From NCBI RefSeq assembly GCF_002277955.1, contig NZ_CP018477.1, positions 2,501,206 through 2,565,205 of the forward strand: a stretch of 64,000 nucleotides of DNA. The letters are read 5' to 3'. The stretch comes from Thermogutta terrifontis (GTDB taxonomy: Bacteria; Planctomycetota; Planctomycetia; Pirellulales; Thermoguttaceae). How positions within the stretch are numbered: the first letter of the stretch is position 1; every line of letters starts with the position of its first letter. Made by a program: the position numbers and the translations under genes. Below, piece after piece: positions 56,297 to 64,000 of the stretch. The notes below the pieces were generated by a model, which had not been told where the DNA came from, searched no databases, and worked only from the letters and a program-made list of their open reading frames with translations.

Positions 56297-56830
56297 ATGA
56301 GCACCCCGCGATCAGGCAAAACTCCCGCCCTGACTAACCGACTTCCGGAAGTTCTCCTGTTTACCGATGGTGCGTGCAGCGGCAATCCGGGTCCGGGAGG
56401 CTGGGCGTTTATCCTACGACATCCCGCGTCAGGGAAAGAGCTGATCAATTCGGGAGCAGAGGCCAGCACGACAAACAATCGAATGGAGTTGATGGCCGTC
56501 ATCAAGGGCCTGGAGGCGCTCCGCAAACCCAGCCGTGTCCGTTTGATTTCCGACAGCGTTTATGTGGGAAAAGGACTTACGGAATGGCTGCCCAGATGGA
56601 AAGCCAAAGGTTGGAAACGTTCTGGAAACGAGGCCGTCAAGAACGAAGATCTTTGGCGGCGGCTCGATGAGCTTCTTTCCATTCATGAAGTGGAGTTTCA
56701 GCACATTCCAGGCCACACGGGCCACAAGGAAAACGAGTTGTGCGACCGCCTGGCAGTCCAGGCCTATCAAGGGCTTGTTCAATCGCAGAAAGGCACGGCA
56801 GGAGCCAGCCAACCCAGTTGCCCCGGCTGA
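56297..56830 (+). CDS. rnhA: Ribonuclease HI
   Basis: The 177-residue product has the RNase HI motifs: LFTDGACSGNPGPGGWAF (first catalytic Asp), TTNNRMELMAVIKGL (Glu), LISDSVYVGKGLTEW (Asp) and GHTGHKENELCDRLAVQA (final Asp). It cleaves RNA in RNA-DNA hybrids. It is slightly longer than usual, with an extended C-terminus rich in Gln and Ser. It converges on recG. The start ATG follows AGAAAA with no strong ribosome binding site. Confidence 0.95.
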   Translation: MSTPRSGKTPALTNRLPEVLLFTDGACSGNPGPGGWAFILRHPASGKELINSGAEASTTNNRMELMAVIKGLEALRKPSRVRLISDSVYVGKGLTEWLPRWKAKGWKRSGNEAVKNEDLWRRLDELLSIHEVEFQHIPGHTGHKENELCDRLAVQAYQGLVQSQKGTAGASQPSCPG

Positions 56831-56886
56831 GTGTTCTGGTCGGGCAACGATCACCAAGGGGGCGCAACGTCGTAACTGAACGTCGG

Positions 56887-58998
56887 TTAACCCACGTCAG
56901 CCAGGGCCATACTCTTGCCGTATCGGGCCAGCACCAGGCGGCGCAAGCGGCAATGCTCGGGGCGGGCCAGGCCTGGGTCCCCTGCTATCAATTCCCAGGC
57001 GTCCTGACGAGCCAGTTCCACAACCTCTCGATCGCGAACTAGGTCTGCGATGCGAAACGGCGGCAGCCCGTGTTGCCGCGTGCCCAGAATTTCTCCAGGT
57101 CCCCGCAGGAGAAAGTCGATTTCCGCCAGTTCAAACCCGTTGGCCGTGCGACAGAACGCTTCCAATCGCTGTTTAGTCTCGGGGGCTGTGGAATCCGAGA
57201 ACACGCAGCAGTAGCCTGGCACTGGCCCGCGGCTTACCCTTCCCCGCAGTTGATGGAGTTGGGCCAGGCCGAATCGCTCACCGTTCTCAATCGTCATCAG
57301 CGTCGCGTTAGGGACGTCGATGCCGACTTCGATTACAGCGGTAGAAACCAGCACGTCGATCTCACCGCGTCGAAAGCGAGCCATCACCTCCTCTTTTTCT
57401 TCACTGCTCATCCGGCCATGAATGGCCGCCAGCCGAAATCCCGCCAGTTCTCCCTGATTGAGTTCGCGAAACGTCCCCTCGACGCTTTTCACTTCAGCCT
57501 CTTCATCTTCCTCCACAAGGGGCACAACCACATATCCCTGCCGTCCCTCCTGCAATTTGCGGCGAAAGAACGCCCACCACTGGCCCCGTTGTTCGGAGTT
57601 GGCAAGAAATGTTCGCACTGGCTTCCGGCCCGGCGGGGCCTCATCCAGAACGGTCACGTCCAGATCTCCAAAAAGAGTCATCGCGATCGTGCGGGGAATT
57701 GGTGTGGCAGTCATCACAAGGTAGTGGGGTTCTTCCCCCGCCCCCTTCAGAGCGGCACGCTGCCGAACCCCAAATTTGTGCTGTTCATCAATCACGACAA
57801 GGCCCAGCCGATGAAACTTGACTTCATCCTGAATAATGGCCTGAGTTCCCACCACCAAGTCGAGAGCCCCCTCGGCAATTCGTTCGAGAATGCTGGTCCT
57901 CTCCGCAGGGGGCAATCCGCCTACGAGAAGTGCCCGGCGAACACGGCTGGCAGCCAGCAATTCGTCGATGGTCTGGAAGTGCTGACGGGCTAGAATTTCC
58001 GTCGGGGCCATGAGCACCGCCTGATATCCGCACGCCACTGCCAGTAACATCGCATAAAGCGCCACGACTGTCTTGCCGCTTCCCACATCACCCTGCAGAA
58101 GTCGGTTCATGGGGACGGGCCGCGCCATATCAGCGGCAATTTCCGCCACGGCACGATCCTGGGCCTTTGTGAGGGGAAATTTAAACAGCCGGCGAATGCG
58201 AGCGTCGATCTTGGGAGTTAGCTGCAGAACAGGTGCCTTTTTCAAAGTGATCTGCTGATACCGCTTTATGCCCAGGGCCAATTGGAGAATCAACAACTCC
58301 TCATAAATGAATCGTCGTCGCGCCTCCTCCAGGCGGTTTCGATCGGTCGGAAAGTGGATCTGCTCGACAGCCTCCTGGATCGGTAACAGGTGTCGCTTGG
58401 CAAGCAGTTGAGGGGGCAAGGCCTCTTCCAGATAGGATGTATAGGTAGCCACGGCATGTTCCATGATCCGTCGCATCTGCCACTGGGCGAGCCCTTCTGT
58501 CAGCGGATACACCGGCAGAGGAGCAACCTGCGGTCGTTCCGCTTCCCCAAGTACAATCACCCGAGGATGAGCTATTTCCCAGAACAGGCCATTTCGACGC
58601 GGGCGGCCAGAGAGCATCACCCGCTGTCCTACGCGAAACAGATCACGCCGATAGGGCTGTTGAAACCATAGCGCACGGACATAACCGTCCTCACAGGCCA
58701 CCGCCATTCCTACAACGGTTTGCCCACTGCGGCTCACATGGCTGTCAATGTCTTCAATAACTCCGATGACCGACTGGAGTTTGCCCTCTTCCAGCTCCGC
58801 TACTCTGCGGATGTCACTAATATCCTCGTAGCTGCGTGGGAAGAAAAAGAGCAGATCGGCCACCGTCTCCACGCCCAGCCGTCGCAAAAGTTCAGCCCGG
58901 TGTGGGCCGACCCCTTTGACATATTGCACCGGCTGGTGGAGGGGACTCTCCTCTGCCGGGGACGATGACCGGCGAACGCTGGGCTGTTCATTTCCCAT
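56887..58998 (-). CDS. recG: ATP-dependent DNA helicase RecG
   Basis: The product of 703 residues has the RecG wedge domain (VQYVKGVGPHRAELLRRLGV, LLFFFPRSYEDIS), Walker A GDVGSGKTV with Lys309, DEQHKFGVRQRAAL, TATPIPRTIAM and the C-terminal helicase part ending in GLAQLHQLRGRVSRG and the TRG-type tail. RecG reverses stalled forks and resolves branched DNA. I start at the ATG at 58998 rather than the upstream frame to 59052; it overlaps the end of mqnE by 11 nt, consistent with an operon. Confidence 0.95.
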   Translation of the reverse strand: MGNEQPSVRRSSSPAEESPLHQPVQYVKGVGPHRAELLRRLGVETVADLLFFFPRSYEDISDIRRVAELEEGKLQSVIGVIEDIDSHVSRSGQTVVGMAVACEDGYVRALWFQQPYRRDLFRVGQRVMLSGRPRRNGLFWEIAHPRVIVLGEAERPQVAPLPVYPLTEGLAQWQMRRIMEHAVATYTSYLEEALPPQLLAKRHLLPIQEAVEQIHFPTDRNRLEEARRRFIYEELLILQLALGIKRYQQITLKKAPVLQLTPKIDARIRRLFKFPLTKAQDRAVAEIAADMARPVPMNRLLQGDVGSGKTVVALYAMLLAVACGYQAVLMAPTEILARQHFQTIDELLAASRVRRALLVGGLPPAERTSILERIAEGALDLVVGTQAIIQDEVKFHRLGLVVIDEQHKFGVRQRAALKGAGEEPHYLVMTATPIPRTIAMTLFGDLDVTVLDEAPPGRKPVRTFLANSEQRGQWWAFFRRKLQEGRQGYVVVPLVEEDEEAEVKSVEGTFRELNQGELAGFRLAAIHGRMSSEEKEEVMARFRRGEIDVLVSTAVIEVGIDVPNATLMTIENGERFGLAQLHQLRGRVSRGPVPGYCCVFSDSTAPETKQRLEAFCRTANGFELAEIDFLLRGPGEILGTRQHGLPPFRIADLVRDREVVELARQDAWELIAGDPGLARPEHCRLRRLVLARYGKSMALADVG

Positions 58999-60151
58999 GC
59001 GATTGACTATCTTCCGCAATCTCCCATTCGGTCGGGCTGACCCTCCGCACACGGCGATACAGACTATCGCGTTCGACAGGTTCTCGTCCAGCTTCCCGGA
59101 TCAGTCCGCACAGTTCCCCTACACTGAGAGCCTCTGGCGATTCCGCCCCCGCATCGTGATAGATCGTCTCGTACCGCACAGTCCCGTCGAGGTCGTTCGC
59201 CCCATAAGCGAGCGCCGTCTGGGCCAGTCCAACCCCCAACGCAATCCAGTACGCCTTAATGTGCGGGAAATTATCCAGAAAGAGCCTTGCCACCGCAAGG
59301 GTCCGCAAACAGTCGAAGGCAGAGGGTTTGGGGAGATGACTGAGGGCCGTCCCCTGAGGATGAAACGGAAGAGGGATGAAAACCTGGAACCCCCCTGTTT
59401 CGTCCTGTAGTTCCCGCAACCGCAACATATGATCGACGCGGTGCTCGGGTGCCTCAATATGGCCAAACAGCATTGTCGCGTTGGTCTTCAGTCCCATCCG
59501 GTGGGCTATTCGATGGACGTTCAGCCAAGTTTCGCCATCGGCTTTGCCGGCGGAAATTTTCTGACGGACCTGGGGATGGAAAATCTCCGCACCGCCGCCG
59601 GGAAGACTTCCCAAACCTGCCTCGAGAAGGCGTTCCAAGACCTTTTCAACAGACAATCCAGAAATTCGACAGAACCAGGCGATCTCCACCGCGGTCCAGG
59701 CTTTGAGGTGAAGTCGCGGGAAATGGCTGTGAATGAGATGCAGAATTTCCACGTACCATTCAAACGGCTTGTCGCCCGGCAAGCCACCCACGATGTGGAT
59801 TTCAGTGCAGCCCGATCGATCGGCTTCCTCCGCACGCTTGAGAATTTGATCTTCCGTCATGTAGTAGGCGTCGGGTTCTTTTCCCGTTCGATAGAATGCA
59901 CATAATTTGCAGCGATAAACGCAAACATTCGTGGGATTGAGATGCATATTCAGATTATAAAAAACATTTCGTCCGTGCCGCCTCAGGCATACTTCCTCGG
60001 CAAGTCGGCCTAGCTCATGAAGCGGGACCTCCGGCTGAAATAGGAACACCCCATCTTCAAAGGACAATCGCTTGCCCGTTGATACCTTGCTCTGGATTTC
60101 CTCCAATCTCTTTCGAATGGAAGAAGGTGTGGTGAGGGTTGCGATGCTCAT
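58988..60151 (-). CDS. mqnE: Aminodeoxyfutalosine synthase (radical SAM)
   Basis: The 387-residue protein has the radical-SAM cluster Cys77-Cys81-Cys84 (CVYRCKLCAFYRTG), then HIVGGLPGDKPFEWY, GGGAEIFHPQVR and TNATMLFGHIE. These are the marks of MqnE, which joins chorismate-derived 3-[(1-carboxyvinyl)oxy]benzoate to AdoMet to give aminofutalosine in the futalosine route to menaquinone. It lies within a minus-strand run of quinone genes. The next gene, recG, starts inside its last codons. Confidence 0.93.
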   Translation of the reverse strand: MSIATLTTPSSIRKRLEEIQSKVSTGKRLSFEDGVFLFQPEVPLHELGRLAEEVCLRRHGRNVFYNLNMHLNPTNVCVYRCKLCAFYRTGKEPDAYYMTEDQILKRAEEADRSGCTEIHIVGGLPGDKPFEWYVEILHLIHSHFPRLHLKAWTAVEIAWFCRISGLSVEKVLERLLEAGLGSLPGGGAEIFHPQVRQKISAGKADGETWLNVHRIAHRMGLKTNATMLFGHIEAPEHRVDHMLRLRELQDETGGFQVFIPLPFHPQGTALSHLPKPSAFDCLRTLAVARLFLDNFPHIKAYWIALGVGLAQTALAYGANDLDGTVRYETIYHDAGAESPEALSVGELCGLIREAGREPVERDSLYRRVRRVSPTEWEIAEDSQSHGK

Positions 60152-60186
60152 GGCCAGATTTCCATATTAAAATGCACAAAGTGTTG

Positions 60187-61074
60187 TCACAGGATCCAAA
60201 TATCGCAGACGCCGACGGCAAACAGTCCCAAACTGACGACTGCGTTCACATGGAAAAAGGCCTCATTGACGCGGCTGAGGTCCGTCGGGCGCACGATCAG
60301 ATGCTCATAAATCAACAGTCCCGCGATCCCAATGATACCTGCATAATACGCAGTTCCTAATCGGGAATAAACTAACGGTAAACAGGACAGCACAATCACC
60401 ATCCCTGCATGAAGAATCGCCGCACACCGCAGGGCCATGGGCACTCCCAGCCATGCCGGCAGGCTTTTTAGCCCGGCCTGACAATCAAACTCATAATCCT
60501 GACATGCATAAATCATATCGAACCCCGCTACCCAAAGAATGACTGCCCCGGCAAGCACAAAAGGAGGCCAGGCGAAGTTTCCCGTGATCGCCACCCAGGC
60601 CGCCACCGGGGCCAGGGCGAGGGCTGTCCCGAGCCAAAAATGAGAGAGCCAGGTGAATCGTTTGGCGTAGCTGTATCCCAGGAGAAACAGTAAAACCGGC
60701 CCTGCTCCCAAAACCGGCCAGATGTTCGGGAGAAACAACAGAGTCGAAACAACGAACCCCAAGCCACAGATTACAGTGAACAAGACCACCTGGGATACCG
60801 TGAGAATCCCCCGCGGCAGGTGCCTCATTGCCGTCCGCGGATTCCGGGCATCAATTTCCCGATCCACCAGGCGATTGAACGCCATCGCTGTGCTTCTGGC
60901 AAACACCATGCAAAGGAGAAATCCTGCCAGATCGCGGAGTCGAAAAGGTGTCTCTGCCCAGGCCATGGCTGCCGAAAGCGCTGCGAATGGCAGCGCAAAA
61001 AGCGTATGGCTGAACCGGATCAGTTCAAGGTAATGACGAATGGTGATGAAAACTCCTGGGAGTTTACGCTCCAT
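60187..61074 (-). CDS. mqnP: UbiA-family prenyltransferase (MqnP-type)
   Basis: The 295-residue membrane protein has eight to nine helices and the two Asp-rich motifs of UbiA enzymes: NRLVDREID (Asn67, Asp71, Asp75) and DMIYACQDYEFD. In futalosine organisms the homologue MqnP attaches the prenyl tail to 1,4-dihydroxy-6-naphthoate; its position beside mqnE, ubiX and ubiE supports that role over ubiquinone synthesis. 35 nt separate it from mqnE. Confidence 0.9.
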   Translation of the reverse strand: MERKLPGVFITIRHYLELIRFSHTLFALPFAALSAAMAWAETPFRLRDLAGFLLCMVFARSTAMAFNRLVDREIDARNPRTAMRHLPRGILTVSQVVLFTVICGLGFVVSTLLFLPNIWPVLGAGPVLLFLLGYSYAKRFTWLSHFWLGTALALAPVAAWVAITGNFAWPPFVLAGAVILWVAGFDMIYACQDYEFDCQAGLKSLPAWLGVPMALRCAAILHAGMVIVLSCLPLVYSRLGTAYYAGIIGIAGLLIYEHLIVRPTDLSRVNEAFFHVNAVVSLGLFAVGVCDIWIL

Positions 61075-61173
61075 GCCGAATTCTGCCGATTGCAGGACCT
61101 TCTTTCCTTCCGCGACAGTTGGAGGTCATCAGACCGCACGCAATACCAAGTCGCTGATTTCACCCCGTCAACC

Positions 61174-61860
61174 TTACGTTCCCCACCGACGAATCAGTTC
61201 ATTTTCAATACCAAGCTGGTCGATAATTCGGGCCACGATAAAATCGACCAAGTCCCGTACCGTCACCACCCCGTGATAAAAAGCGGGCATCGCCGGGAGG
61301 ACCACAGCACCAGCTTCGGCCGCCAGCGCCATATTTCGTAGATGAATGAGTGACAAGGGGGTCTCGCGCGGGACCAAGATGAGCTTACGTCGTTCTTTAA
61401 GGTGCACTTCAGCGGCGCGGTGGATCAGGTTAGTACCTCCCCCATGGACGATCGTGCTCAGGGTGCTCATGGAGCAGGGACAGATTACCATTCCATGTGT
61501 GGGAAATGACCCGCTCGCAATAGGGGCTGTCAAGCGTTTATAGTGATAGTACGTCAGTTGCCCTGGTTCGCCCACCGGGGTCGCCAGAACATGACTCGAC
61601 TCCCCGGTAATTCCGGCAATCGCACGCATGACCTTTAATTTGGGGTCTTCGGCTCTTTCTGCATTGTCGAGCAACAACATCCCCGGGGCAAAGTTTTCCA
61701 AGTCCACGGAAAGATCGAGTTCCTCCTTGAGCACCGTCCGTCCAGCGCGACTGATGGTCAGGTGCACGTCGCAGGCGGCCGCCAGAAGAACTTCGATCAG
61801 CCTGACCGCATACGTCACCCCGCTTGCACCGGTAATGGCGACAACAATTTGTCGTTTCAT
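61174..61860 (-). CDS. ubiX: Flavin prenyltransferase UbiX-like
   Basis: The 228-residue product begins MKRQIVVAITGASGVTYAVR, the UbiX/Pad1 phosphate and flavin-binding start, and has CPCSMSTLSTIVHG and LILVPRETPLSLIHLRNM. UbiX makes prenylated FMN for a UbiD-type decarboxylase; in futalosine clusters such a pair (MqnQ-type) supports menaquinone formation. No ubiD is in the window. The start at 61860 overlaps the ubiE stop (ATGA); a TTG-type longer frame to 61911 is rejected. Confidence 0.93.
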   Translation of the reverse strand: MKRQIVVAITGASGVTYAVRLIEVLLAAACDVHLTISRAGRTVLKEELDLSVDLENFAPGMLLLDNAERAEDPKLKVMRAIAGITGESSHVLATPVGEPGQLTYYHYKRLTAPIASGSFPTHGMVICPCSMSTLSTIVHGGGTNLIHRAAEVHLKERRKLILVPRETPLSLIHLRNMALAAEAGAVVLPAMPAFYHGVVTVRDLVDFIVARIIDQLGIENELIRRWGT

Positions 61861-62600
61861 TTGGTCCCCACGTAGAGTGTTGCCACACCGAAGGTAAACG
61901 AACGATACCACAGATGTTTTAATCCCGCGGCTTCCATCTCGCGCAAAAGGGAGTTGCCCTGCGGAAATTCAAGAACACTCGCGGGAAGATAGCCGTAGGC
62001 TTCGTGCCGATTGGGTGCCAGCCATTGTCCTATCCGTGGAAGGACGTATTGGAAATAATAGCGGTAGAACTTCCCAAACACGGGGGCACGGGGGAGTGTG
62101 AACTCCAGAACGGCCACCTGCCCTTCCGGACGGCACACCCGATACATTTCCGCAAGACCTCGTCGCATGTCGGCCATATTGCGTAAACCAAACGCAACCG
62201 CCACTGTGGCAAATTGATCCTCTGGAAAGGGCAAGGTTAAGCCGTCACCCTCAATAAACCATATTTTTGCCCCTTTTTTCTGAGCTTTCTTTTGCGCCAG
62301 TCGCAACATGGAACGACAGAAGTCAATCCCTACCAACGGCACCTGGTGTCGGACCACGCGAAAAAACTCGAGGATCAGGTCTCCGGTACCACAACACACA
62401 TCGAGTACAGGCCCCCGTCCAAGGCCTGTCAAAAGCTGCGCCACCTTGCGCCGCCAGAGCACATCCTGACCACAGGAGAGGAAATGGTTGAGGAAATCGT
62501 ACCGGGGGGATATCTCGGCGAACATTTCGCGGATCCGATCCGCTTGCTTGTCCACCTTCACCCCACGACCATCCTGCACCTCTAACGACACTCCACCCAT
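61857..62600 (-). CDS. ubiE: Demethylmenaquinone methyltransferase (UbiE/MenG)
   Basis: The 247-residue protein has the UbiE/MenG marks: MFAEISPRYDFLNHFLS, VLDVCCGTGDLIL (SAM motif I), VAFGLRNM and PEGQVAVLEFTLP. It performs the last methylation step, turning demethylmenaquinone into menaquinone. It is the first gene of the minus-strand quinone run and overlaps ubiX by 4 nt. Confidence 0.93.
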   Translation of the reverse strand: MGGVSLEVQDGRGVKVDKQADRIREMFAEISPRYDFLNHFLSCGQDVLWRRKVAQLLTGLGRGPVLDVCCGTGDLILEFFRVVRHQVPLVGIDFCRSMLRLAQKKAQKKGAKIWFIEGDGLTLPFPEDQFATVAVAFGLRNMADMRRGLAEMYRVCRPEGQVAVLEFTLPRAPVFGKFYRYYFQYVLPRIGQWLAPNRHEAYGYLPASVLEFPQGNSLLREMEAAGLKHLWYRSFTFGVATLYVGTK

Positions 62601-63089
62601 CGATCGCTCTCTTTATTTTCCAAACTACCGGTCAGCCACAGGCGAATGGATGCGTCTCCCCAAAGTCGTACCTTAAGAAGCCGCAACTCGTCCGTAAGGC
62701 CACTTGGCATGGTCATTTTCACGGATGTCCTTCTGGATTTCCCTGCATCTTATGGGTTACGGTTTAGCCGGTCGCGCCGTTCGCCAATGGCCGATACGTT
62801 GCCGATACGTTATTGTATCCCCCAGGTAAAATAACGTTATCGGCAAGACGGTGCGCTGGAACGGACATGCCCAGTTTGCCCCGCCAGCAAACTGCACCGA
62901 TCCAGTCTTGTTCGGTGTCCAATTTTTCCGTATTGTGTAGCCAAACGTTCCGCACGCCCATGGATAGGACCCAATCCGGAGGATCCTACGGGCGGTCGTG
63001 CGTTAATGACATCGCTGTGTGTACCACGGCTTAACCAGGCCCGGAACACGTTTCGCTGCGCTCGCGCACTCATACCTTTACCTTAAGCC
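62601..63089. other. Divergent intergenic region with clustered repeats
   Basis: No gene is seen between ubiE and comB. GCCGATACGTT occurs twice in tandem at 62791-62801 and 62802-62812, and a near copy in reverse orientation (AACGTTATCGGC) lies at 62833-62844. The cluster may be a regulator-binding site for one or both genes. Confidence 0.5.
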
Positions 63090-63875
63090 ATGATTCCGCG
63101 CATTAATGTTTACGCCTTGCCAGATCTTGTGGAACCGGAGGAGCTCGCCTCGGGCACCGTGGTGGTCATCGATATTCTTCGGGCGACCACAACGATTGTG
63201 CATGCCATTGCCGCCGGAGCCACCGCCGTCGTTCCGTGCGGCACGGTTGAAGAAGCTGAGCGGCTCGCGGAAATGCTGCGTCAAACCGATCCCGACGCCC
63301 ATGTCTTACTGGCGGGAGAAAGGGAGTGCCTGCCCATCCCAGGGTTCGACCTGGGTAATTCACCGACGGAATTTCAACCTGATCGGGTCTTTCGCTCTGT
63401 GGTCATCATGACCACCACAAACGGAACACAGGCCTTTCGTCGCTGTCGTAAGGCTTCCAAGGTCATCGCAGGGGCCTTCGTCAACGCATCGCGGGTGCTG
63501 CAAGAGTTGTTTGAAGAAACCTCGGCTATTCACCTGTTGTGCGCGGGAGCCGACGGCGAAGTAACCCGCGACGACGTGCTCTTCGCAGGTTATCTGGTGG
63601 ACCGCCTGGAACGTCGCAGTGGACTCCGATATGAGATGAACGCCCAGGCCTTGACCGCTCGGGAGAATTGGCAGGCGAGTTTCGTGGAACCGTACGTGTC
63701 GGGAGCTGAGCCTCTGCCTCCGGAACTTCTCGCCAGTCAACTTCGTCGCAGCCGGGCAGGAGAGAAGCTCGTCGCTGCGGGGATGGAACACGACATCCTG
63801 GAGGCTGCACGGGTGGATAGATTTTCTTGTCTTCCCGTATTTGACCCCGCTTCGGGAATTATCGTGGGTCACTGA
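63090..63875 (+). CDS. comB: 2-phosphosulfolactate phosphatase (ComB family)
   Basis: The 261-residue protein has the ComB motifs: VVVIDILRATTTIV with acidic metal ligands, LAGERECLPIPGFDLGNSP, TTTNGTQAFR and LLCAGADGEVTRDDVL. In archaea the enzyme dephosphorylates 2-phosphosulfolactate on the way to coenzyme M. In bacteria it is found widely, and the product may be sulfolactate for other uses. No comA or comC is in the window. Confidence 0.9.
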   Translation: MIPRINVYALPDLVEPEELASGTVVVIDILRATTTIVHAIAAGATAVVPCGTVEEAERLAEMLRQTDPDAHVLLAGERECLPIPGFDLGNSPTEFQPDRVFRSVVIMTTTNGTQAFRRCRKASKVIAGAFVNASRVLQELFEETSAIHLLCAGADGEVTRDDVLFAGYLVDRLERRSGLRYEMNAQALTARENWQASFVEPYVSGAEPLPPELLASQLRRSRAGEKLVAAGMEHDILEAARVDRFSCLPVFDPASGIIVGH

Positions 63876-63887
63876 TCTCCACGGGGC

Positions 63888-64000
63888 GTGGCGGAATCAG
63901 TCAGACAGCTTGGCAGAAGGCAGCTGGTGATCTTCTTCCGAGAACTGGTCAGCGGAACCCTGATTCGCACTGCGGCCCAATATCACAAGGCAGATGTCGT
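63888..64000 (+). CDS. Possible N-terminus of a further protein (runs off right edge)
   Basis: A frame opens at the GTG at 63888, 13 nt after the comB stop, and stays open to the window end (VAESVRQLGRRQLVIFFREL onward). There is no strong ribosome binding site, only CACGGGG upstream. The length is too short to identify a family. Confidence 0.3.
   Translation, partial: MAESVRQLGRRQLVIFFRELVSGTLIRTAAQYHKADV

Noticed and set aside
56816-56851. Inverted repeat GTTGCCC/GGGCAAC near the end of rnhA as a terminator
   Set aside because: The loop is long and no T-tract follows on either strand.
1-64000. tRNA, rRNA and CRISPR signals
   Set aside because: I scanned by eye for T-arm-like GTTCGAATC patterns, rRNA-like stretches and regularly spaced repeats and saw none. 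A short tRNA could still be missed without a tRNAscan run.

Overview
The window looks like a piece of a Planctomycetes chromosome, most likely from a thermophilic member of the Pirellulales/Thermogutta type. Direct clues are the prepilin-like DUF1559 proteins paired with small lipoproteins, many large secreted LamG/glycosidase-type proteins, a futalosine-type menaquinone cluster, a divergent UvrA paralogue and a Pro/Cys-rich secreted protein. The thermophile inference rests mainly on a speD-bpsA pair, which would make branched-chain polyamines known from thermophiles. The species assignment is inference from gene content, not from a search. No tRNA, rRNA, CRISPR array or intact insertion sequence was found.

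Layout. 1-3670 (minus): two secreted carbohydrate-active proteins, the first cut by the window edge. 3963-5570 (minus): speD and bpsA behind a long leader with three hairpins. 5997-6833: a membrane-anchored M14/aspartoacylase-like enzyme. 7071-12252 (minus): a probable operon with two DUF1559 + lipoprotein pairs and a polytopic membrane protein. 12381-17935 (plus): a ketoacyl-synthase-like protein that lacks the active-site Cys, a UvrA-like double ABC ATPase and a ThiF/MoeB-like E1 enzyme. 18019-19899: a heparinase II/III-type lyase. 20276-21157: a Pro/Cys-rich exported protein with its own promoter and terminator. 21260-30573: nrdR, an MMPL/RND exporter, a hemerythrin with an altered ligand, a CheY-like protein, lineage-specific exported proteins and a CxCxxC TIM-barrel-like protein.

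31260-36503 holds the most unusual gene: a 1747-residue superfamily 1 helicase with a long coiled-coil insert, a Vsr/DUF559-like PD-(D/E)XK nuclease domain and an extra C-terminal domain. This architecture suggests a single-gene genome-defence factor. A degenerate DegT-family protein follows it. 38020-41757 has another CxCxxC secreted protein, an M28 peptidase and two repeat-bearing intergenic stretches, one of which looks like a small non-autonomous mobile element. 41758-45471 is a complete ribose/galactose-type ABC importer. 45965-51851 carries two large secreted proteins, one LamG + GH116-like.

The right end is housekeeping: priA, a heme-binding-type sensor kinase, rnhA and a minus-strand run ubiE/menG - ubiX - ubiA(mqnP) - mqnE - recG, which makes menaquinone late steps by the futalosine route. 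comB and the first codons of one more possible gene close the window. Taken together, the region describes an exported-polysaccharide degrader with sugar uptake, thermophilic polyamine synthesis and respiratory quinone synthesis, plus one candidate defence gene.
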